A stretch of 64,000 nt of DNA, taken from contig JAKSXM010000129.1 of NCBI GenBank assembly GCA_022575985.1, forward strand, positions 248,001 to 312,000. The letters are read 5' to 3'. Of the stretch, positions 58,691-64,000 are shown in pieces (the stretch's first letter is position 1; every line of letters begins with the position of its first letter). The notes beneath the pieces were generated by a model. The model made no database searches. It saw only the letters and a program-made list of their open reading frames with translations, and was not told the DNA's origin. Source of the DNA: Anagrus nilaparvatae (Eukaryota > Arthropoda > Insecta > Hymenoptera > Mymaridae). The position numbers and the translations under genes are program-made.

Positions 58691-59015
58691 TACTATAAAA
58701 ATGTTAATATTGTGCATGTGTCTATTTTTTCGTGATACTTATTATATCATTAATTATATTTTTTATTTATGTTAATTATTTAACAATAAAAAATATTATT
58801 TATTTAATCAATTAAAATAATTTTAATTTTTTTTATTTCAATAGTATTTTTAATAAGATTTAAAATATTAAAAAAAAAAAAAAATATTAAAAAAAAGAAT
58901 TTATGCGCATGCGTGTAAAGAACACTGCATAGCTTATACTTACCATAAAGACGCATGCGCACAACTAGTTTTATTGTTTTTTTAGAAAAGAAGTTATCTT
59001 ATAGTCGGATCTATA
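58691..59015. other. AT-rich DNA, no gene seen
   Basis: Contains a small inverted pair GCGCATGCGTG/ACGCATGCGCA (58906 and 58952). Otherwise nothing. Confidence 0.4.
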
Positions 59016-59194
59016 GATCTTTTTTTGTAATTTTAACGACCCCTAGTAGGTTTTTTGGGTCTCTGGACACGAATATGATATCGGATTTTAACGAAACTGA
59101 TTAAGTTGCCCACAATCGGTGAAAACCGTTATCATATTCGTGTTCAGTGACCCAAAATACCTACTTGGGGTCGTTAAATTTACAAAAAAAGATC
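59016..59194. mobile_element. Palindromic MITE carrying the element-A motif
   Basis: Ends GATCTTTTTTTGTAATTTTA and inverse. Inside are AGTAGGTTTTTTGGGTCTCT, GGACACGAATATGATATCGG and their inverse. The GGGTC..TGAACACGAATATGATA core also occurs in the element-A subterminal units. Confidence 0.7.
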
Positions 59195-60337
59195 AATTTA
59201 AATTTAAATTTTAGGGCCTAAGGGGGGGGGGGGATCCTGGGTAATTTCACCCAATTTTTACCAGAGCAAGTGTATTCATTGTATACAATTTTCTTTAGGG
59301 CTATGTGAAGAGATTCCCATAGGTTTCATCGTAAGTCAGCCAGGGTCGTAGTTTTCAGAAGTTTGGCCTTTTTTTTACACCTAGGCCCCGACTATTATCA
59401 GTGCTGGTAAATTCAGAGAGCACCAGCGTTGATTTGGAATTATTATATTCTAATTTTTTATTTTTTTCATTCTGTGTAAAAATCGAATTTCTCGTCACCG
59501 AGTTCACTCTGTTTATATTTTGGGCATACGAAAATATTGATTAGATAATATTAATTAATTTCAAGAAAAGTATTATAAATTAATTTTTATTTAAAAAACA
59601 ACTAAGGAAAAAATTTTCCGGCATAATTATAAAGGTTTTACGGTTTTATAACTAATTATAGTTTATTAATCAACAAAATAAACAAAGTGAACTTGTGAAC
59701 AAACATTCAATTTTTATACAAGGTGACTACATGAAAATGTAAAAAATGTAAAATGTAATAATTCCAAATTAACGCTGCAGGCCTATTCTGTATTTGATTC
59801 ACGCTGTTTTCACGTGAAATGTAAGCGTGAAAACACGTGAAAGCATGCAATTTTAGGTTAAAAGTACGTGAGTCAAAGGATATTAGTTATTGAAAATGTG
59901 GGTTCCTAATTTTAGGTTAGATTTTATTGCGAAAACACTCTTGATTCCCTTATAACCAAACTTTATTCGCGTTATACGAATGAATTAAAAACTATAACGA
60001 AAACTTAAAATTCGATAAAACCTTTCTAAAATAGATTTCTTGACTAGGTTAATTGAATTCATTGTAAAAAATTAAAAATTCTGCAAAATATTAATATTTA
60101 CTATTAATATATTTGTAACTTTAATTACATCTTTTTAATATTTTGAAATGTAAAGCATCATTTAAAAGCCTCACATAAATGAAATAAAGAATAAAATAGT
60201 CTTTGGCCCCGATACTTAATACCACTTTTTTCTTTTCTATTAAAAAATTATGTTATATTCTTTTTTGTAAAGCGTTATACTCCACTCAATATGCGGATTT
60301 GATTGATATACTAGCCCTCACCACGTTTGGTCTAGAA
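59195..60337. other. AT-rich DNA holding one small foldback MITE
   Basis: Apart from the MITE at 59424-59777, I see a 12-G run at 59221 and local CACGTGAAA palindromes at 59800-59845. No gene. Confidence 0.4.
59424..59777. mobile_element. Foldback MITE, CAGCGTT ends
   Basis: CAGCGTTGATTTGGAATTAT and its inverse (one mismatch) bound 354 bp, with further pairing inside (TGTGTAAAAATCGAAT... / inverse). CAG-starting TIRs recall hAT elements, but no 8-bp duplication is visible. Confidence 0.5.
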
Positions 60338-60533
60338 TAGGTTTTTTGGGTCGCTGATCACGAATATTGAGGTAATTCCTATAGAAGATAAGGCTTTACT
60401 CCTAAATCAGCAAAAAATAACCCCGAAAAAAGGTATTATCGCTATATTCACAACTCTAGCTGATTTAAGGGCGAATCTCGAGTTTATTTAATATAGGGCT
60501 CTGAAATTCGTAATCAGCGACCCAAAATACCTA
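60338..60533. mobile_element. MITE with TAGGT(T/A)TTTTGGGTCGCTGA ends
   Basis: Left TAGGTTTTTTGGGTCGCTGA then TCACGAAT; right end is the inverse form (CGTAATCAGCGACCCAAAAT + ACCTA). Same motif family as 59016-59194 and the element-A TIR units. Confidence 0.65.
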
Positions 60534-60589
60534 TATATTAGAACAAATCTAGTGAGAGATAGTAAGTATTCCCCCCCTCGCCCCACTGT

Positions 60590-60720
60590 AATTGAGTGTT
60601 ACGTCTATTAACATGGAACATGTTTATAGGGAGGGGGTACCTCAGAACTTGAAAATTAAGGGGGAGGGGTCAAATATGTCTGGTTTAAGGGGGGGGGGGT
60701 CGAATTAGATTTAAATTAAT
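60590..60720 (+). repeat. G-rich repeat, inverted partner at 21.9 kb
   Basis: Contains GGGAGGGGG, AAGGGGGAGGGG and an 11-G run. It matches the reverse complement of 21868-21962. Confidence 0.65.
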
Positions 60721-61530
60721 TTCAATTTAGGGACTTTGAAAAATCTGGGCTTAGGAACTTGGAATAATTCGGTTTTAGGGACTTTCATTACTTTTGTTTT
60801 TTAAAAAAATTCATCTATCATGAAGTTATTTTTTTCACTTTATTATAAAGAACTAAGAACCGAAAATTCCAATTTTTTTCACTTTCTTTTGTAATTTACT
60901 TTAGTTGCTTTTAATACAAATCCCTAGACATATCCTTATCATATTTTGCTAGTTGTAAATTGTTGTTTTGTCTTTTTCTTTTTGGCATGCTTGAATCTAC
61001 AAGGGCGGTCGCCCCGGGACGCAAGTGCCCGCGTGACCCTAGATATACGCCGATTTTCCTCTATCTCTCTCTAATATTATAATATATATCGAAAGTCGAA
61101 ATCGAATTTTTTATAGTTCGATGTTTTTATCGAATTTTTTGACGTTCGATAGTTCGATTTTATTTAATAAATTGTTTCGTTTTAGTTATTATTATATAGT
61201 TATAAATACATATGTTTTCCTTTTTCTTTATTATACAAAATAAAATTAAGCCTTTTTTCCTTTTTATTATCGAATATTTTAATTTAAATAAACAAAACTC
61301 CGAAATGGAAATTTATTATGCGTTCGGTCACGGGCCGTCACGGTGTATTATATTAGAATAGAATAGAAAACTAACCTAATGAAACCCCAGTGCTTAATGT
61401 TTATATGATCTATAAAAATAAAAAAATGTTTGATTTAATTTTTTTACTATGGATTATTTAGTGTAAATTAAATTTATTAATATTTTGATATTTCCTATAA
61501 TTAAAAAAAAAGTTATGTAAAAATATATTG
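60721..61530. other. No gene seen
   Basis: A GC-richer patch (61000-61060, GGGCGGTCGCCCCGGGACG) and a string of TCGAAATCGAATTTT-like repeats (61090-61160). Nothing coding. Confidence 0.35.
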
Positions 61531-61538
61531 TTTAAATA

Positions 61539-63425
61539 TATATAGTGAAGTGACTAAAAGTTGTATCTGATTATGTATCTGATGTGTGTATTCTATGATT
61601 TTCAAAAAATTGGAAATATTTTGTATAATTATAACATTAATAACCAAATTAGACAAAAGTTTGAAACTTTCACAAAAGATTCTAATGATGAATTCAAGGA
61701 TGAGTTGCTAGAACTTAAACTAGTCCTTAGTTTTTATTTTTACAGTTTATTACTTTTGTAGAAAAAAATTTTGTTTCAAAAACACTACTGATATAATAAG
61801 ATTGAAGAAAATGAATACTGTATAATATTTTATTAGTCCTCCTTTTCTTTTAAAATTTTTGCCAGAAAATAATTTTGATATAAAAATATTTTTATCTACC
61901 GATATATAGAGAAAGCGAAGAAAATTAAATCTCAAATATTTTAATAACCAAATGAGATAAAAGCTTGAAATTTTTACAAAAGATTCTAATGATGAGTTCG
62001 AGGATGAGTTGCTAGAACTTAAACTAGTCCTTAGTTTTTATTTTTACAGTTTATTACTTTTGTAGAAAAAAATTTTGTTTCAAAAACACTACTGATATAA
62101 TAAGACTGAAGAAAATGAATACTGTATAATATTTTATAACTAAATCAAAAAAAAAGCTTGCAATTTTCTCAAATGATTATTATAATGGCTATGAAGAAGA
62201 AAAAGTAGTCCTTGTTTTTCTACCCGCTACAGTTAAATACTTCTAAAATTTTCAAGCTTTTATCTCATTAAATTATTATAATTATTAGATTTCATTTTTT
62301 TCGCTTTCTCTGTATCGTTAGGTAAGAATGTTTTTAAAATAGAATTTTTTTCTTGTGAAATTATAAATTGGAGCAAACAAAATATTAGGACTAGATTTAC
62401 TTCTTGCAAGTCATCATTAGAATCTTTTGAGAAAATTTCAAGCTTTTATCTCATTTGGTTATTAAAATATTAAAGATTTCATTTTCTTCGCTTTCTCTAT
62501 ATCGGTAGGTAAGAAATTCTTTTAAAACAGAACTTTTTTCTGTTGAAATTATAAACTGGATCAGATAAAAGATGAGAACTAGATTTACTTCTTGTATGTC
62601 ATCATTAGAATCAATTGAGAAAATTTCAAGCTTTTATCTCATTTGGTTATTAAAATATTAGAGATTTCATTTTCTTTGCTTTTTCTATATCGGTAGGTAA
62701 GAAATTCTTTTAAAACAGAACTTTTTTCTGTTGAAATTATAAACTGAATCAGATAAAATATGAGAACTAGATTTACTTCTTGCAAGTCATCATTAGAATC
62801 TTTTGAGAAAATTTCAAGCTTTTATCTCATTTGGTTATTAAAATATTAGAGATTTCATTTTCTCTTTATTGGTAGATAACAAATGTTTTTATATCATTAT
62901 TATTTGCTGGCAAAAATTTTAAAATGGAGTAGATAAAAAATGTGGACTAGTTTTACTTCTTGTAAGCCATCATTAGAACCTTTGGTTATTAATATTAGAG
63001 AATCCAAGAATTTTCCTTCGTTATAAACTTTTTATACCGGTACAAGAGATGTAATAATTTAAGTATATTGAAATTTAAACAATAATTCAAATAAAAACTT
63101 TTAAGACAATATAAGAGGGTAATATTTTACAAGGCTTAAAATAGAAAATAAATAATACATTTTATGGTTAAAAATATTTTATTCAATTAAATTTCATTAT
63201 TTTATGATAATGAAATTTTTTCACACGATTCAATGTATATTTACTTCTCAGGCTATTTTACTATATTTTAGAGATTAAATATTTATTTATTTTGGTAAAG
63301 TATAGCAAATAAAAAATTTTTTAAATAGTTTTTAACAATAAATTTTTTTAATATTAAAATATCAACAAAAAGGCATAGTTGTTAGAAGACACACATCAGA
63401 TGCAACTTTTAGTCACTTCTCTATT
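61539..63425. mobile_element. Foldback element with internal direct repeats
   Basis: Outer ends AGTGAAGTGACTAAAAGTTG and the inverse of AGAGAAGTGACTAAAAGTTG. Candidate 8-bp duplication TTTAAATA at 61531-61538 and 63426-63433. The left arm has a direct repeat (~305-bp spacing) at about 61675 and 61980. The right arm has three to four inverted-sense ~195-bp units with AGCTTTTATCTCATTTGGTT and TATCGGTAGGTAAGAAATTC. Short open frames (for example plus 61561-61758) are repeat artefacts. No transposase. Confidence 0.7.
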
Positions 63426-63433
63426 TTTAAATA

Positions 63434-64000
63434 AAATATGAGAAAATATTAATAAATTGAATTTAAATTAAATAATTCAATGTGTACATCAAAATTAAAT
63501 TAAACATTTTTTTTAAAGCCCGAACACACTACTATTTAAAATTAAAATTAAAAATGAAAAAAAATCCGTGAGAAGGGAAGCTACGATTTTAAAATTTATT
63601 TATTTATTTATTGAGAGTCAATTAAAATTATCAATTTAGGTATGCTTAAGTGAAATAATTAAAGATCTTCTTAAAAATTTTTTTTTGCTAAAAACTTTTC
63701 AAAAATTATAATAAAATTTTTTTTATTTTATTGAAATATACTTATGTGAAATGAATGAGATCTCCCAAAAAAACATTTACATGTAAAGTTACGCAAGTGC
63801 CTATAAGTGTTTTCACTGCTTATTTATTTTATCTAGTATTTTATTAGGTAAACATTCTATTATCACTATTATTAAACACTACGAAAGTTTTGAGATCTAA
63901 AACAAAACTTTACGCAAGTGATGTGGGCTGATTAATAAAGAAAAAAAATAATAATTTTTTAAAACATTCTATTATCACTAATTTTTAACTTTACGACAGT
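63434..64000. other. AT-rich end of window with a direct repeat
   Basis: The strings TTACGCAAGTG and AACATTCTATTATCACTA each occur twice (63773/63911 and 63850/63963), giving a direct repeat of roughly 110-140 bp spacing. No gene seen. Confidence 0.4.

Overview
The window is AT-rich eukaryotic DNA built almost entirely of interspersed repeats. It has no operons and no bacterial gene structure. Two short exons with good splice signals and many insect-style transposable elements suggest an arthropod, most likely an insect such as an aphid or a parasitoid wasp. The exact species cannot be read from the sequence. Only one feature looks like a working host gene: a collagen Gly-X-Y exon on the minus strand (5552-5631). 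A weaker exon candidate on the same strand lies at 9171-9234. Most of the remainder is mobile DNA and its decay products.

Layout. 0.5-1.6 kb: Helitron-derived repeat. 1.9-5.3 kb: decayed endonuclease/RT LINE with a poly(T)-headed insertion. 5.5-9.2 kb: host exon(s), small MITEs and a GC-richer island with strong hairpins. 9.6-17.1 kb: a short repeat, then a large decayed gene B on the minus strand and a fragment C that may be a third relative. 17.4-21.7 kb: two TIR elements without genes. 22.0-26.4 kb: two large foldback structures and a Helitron 3' end. 27.3-30.5 kb: tandem repeat, Helitron pieces and a second decayed LINE. 32.1-36.5 kb: decayed Ty3/gypsy pol carrying a nested insertion, a foldback element inside a short repeat. 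37.4-38.0 kb: remnant of a recurrent uncharacterised family. 38.9-45.4 kb: element A. 46-49.2 kb: simple repeats and a decayed C2H2 zinc-finger gene. 49.7-55.0 kb: an inverted Penelope-like complex with a MULE-like element inside it. 55.2-63.4 kb: Helitron, two more large foldbacks and several MITEs.

The most notable object is element A (38869-45391). It has nearly identical long terminal inverted repeats carrying subterminal arrays of a ~122-bp unit. Inside is one long, lightly broken minus-strand reading frame of about 1,500 codons. The protein has an N-terminal Cys/His segment, a DNFDHE motif, an AER-centred middle domain, an acidic PIN/FEN1/XPG-like block (EEADTR, STDTDILVL, LTGSDYTS) and a Cys-rich tail. 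Gene B is a diverged, more decayed member of the same family. Together they point to a DNA-transposon type whose main enzyme resembles a flap-type nuclease. This is inference from motifs read by eye and needs homology and structure searches.

Three insertions can be checked inside the window because a paralogous empty site is present: the MULE-like element (9-bp duplication), the foldback at 34.6 kb (5-bp GC-rich duplication) and the whole Penelope complex (13-bp duplication). Almost all coding regions listed are pseudogenes.
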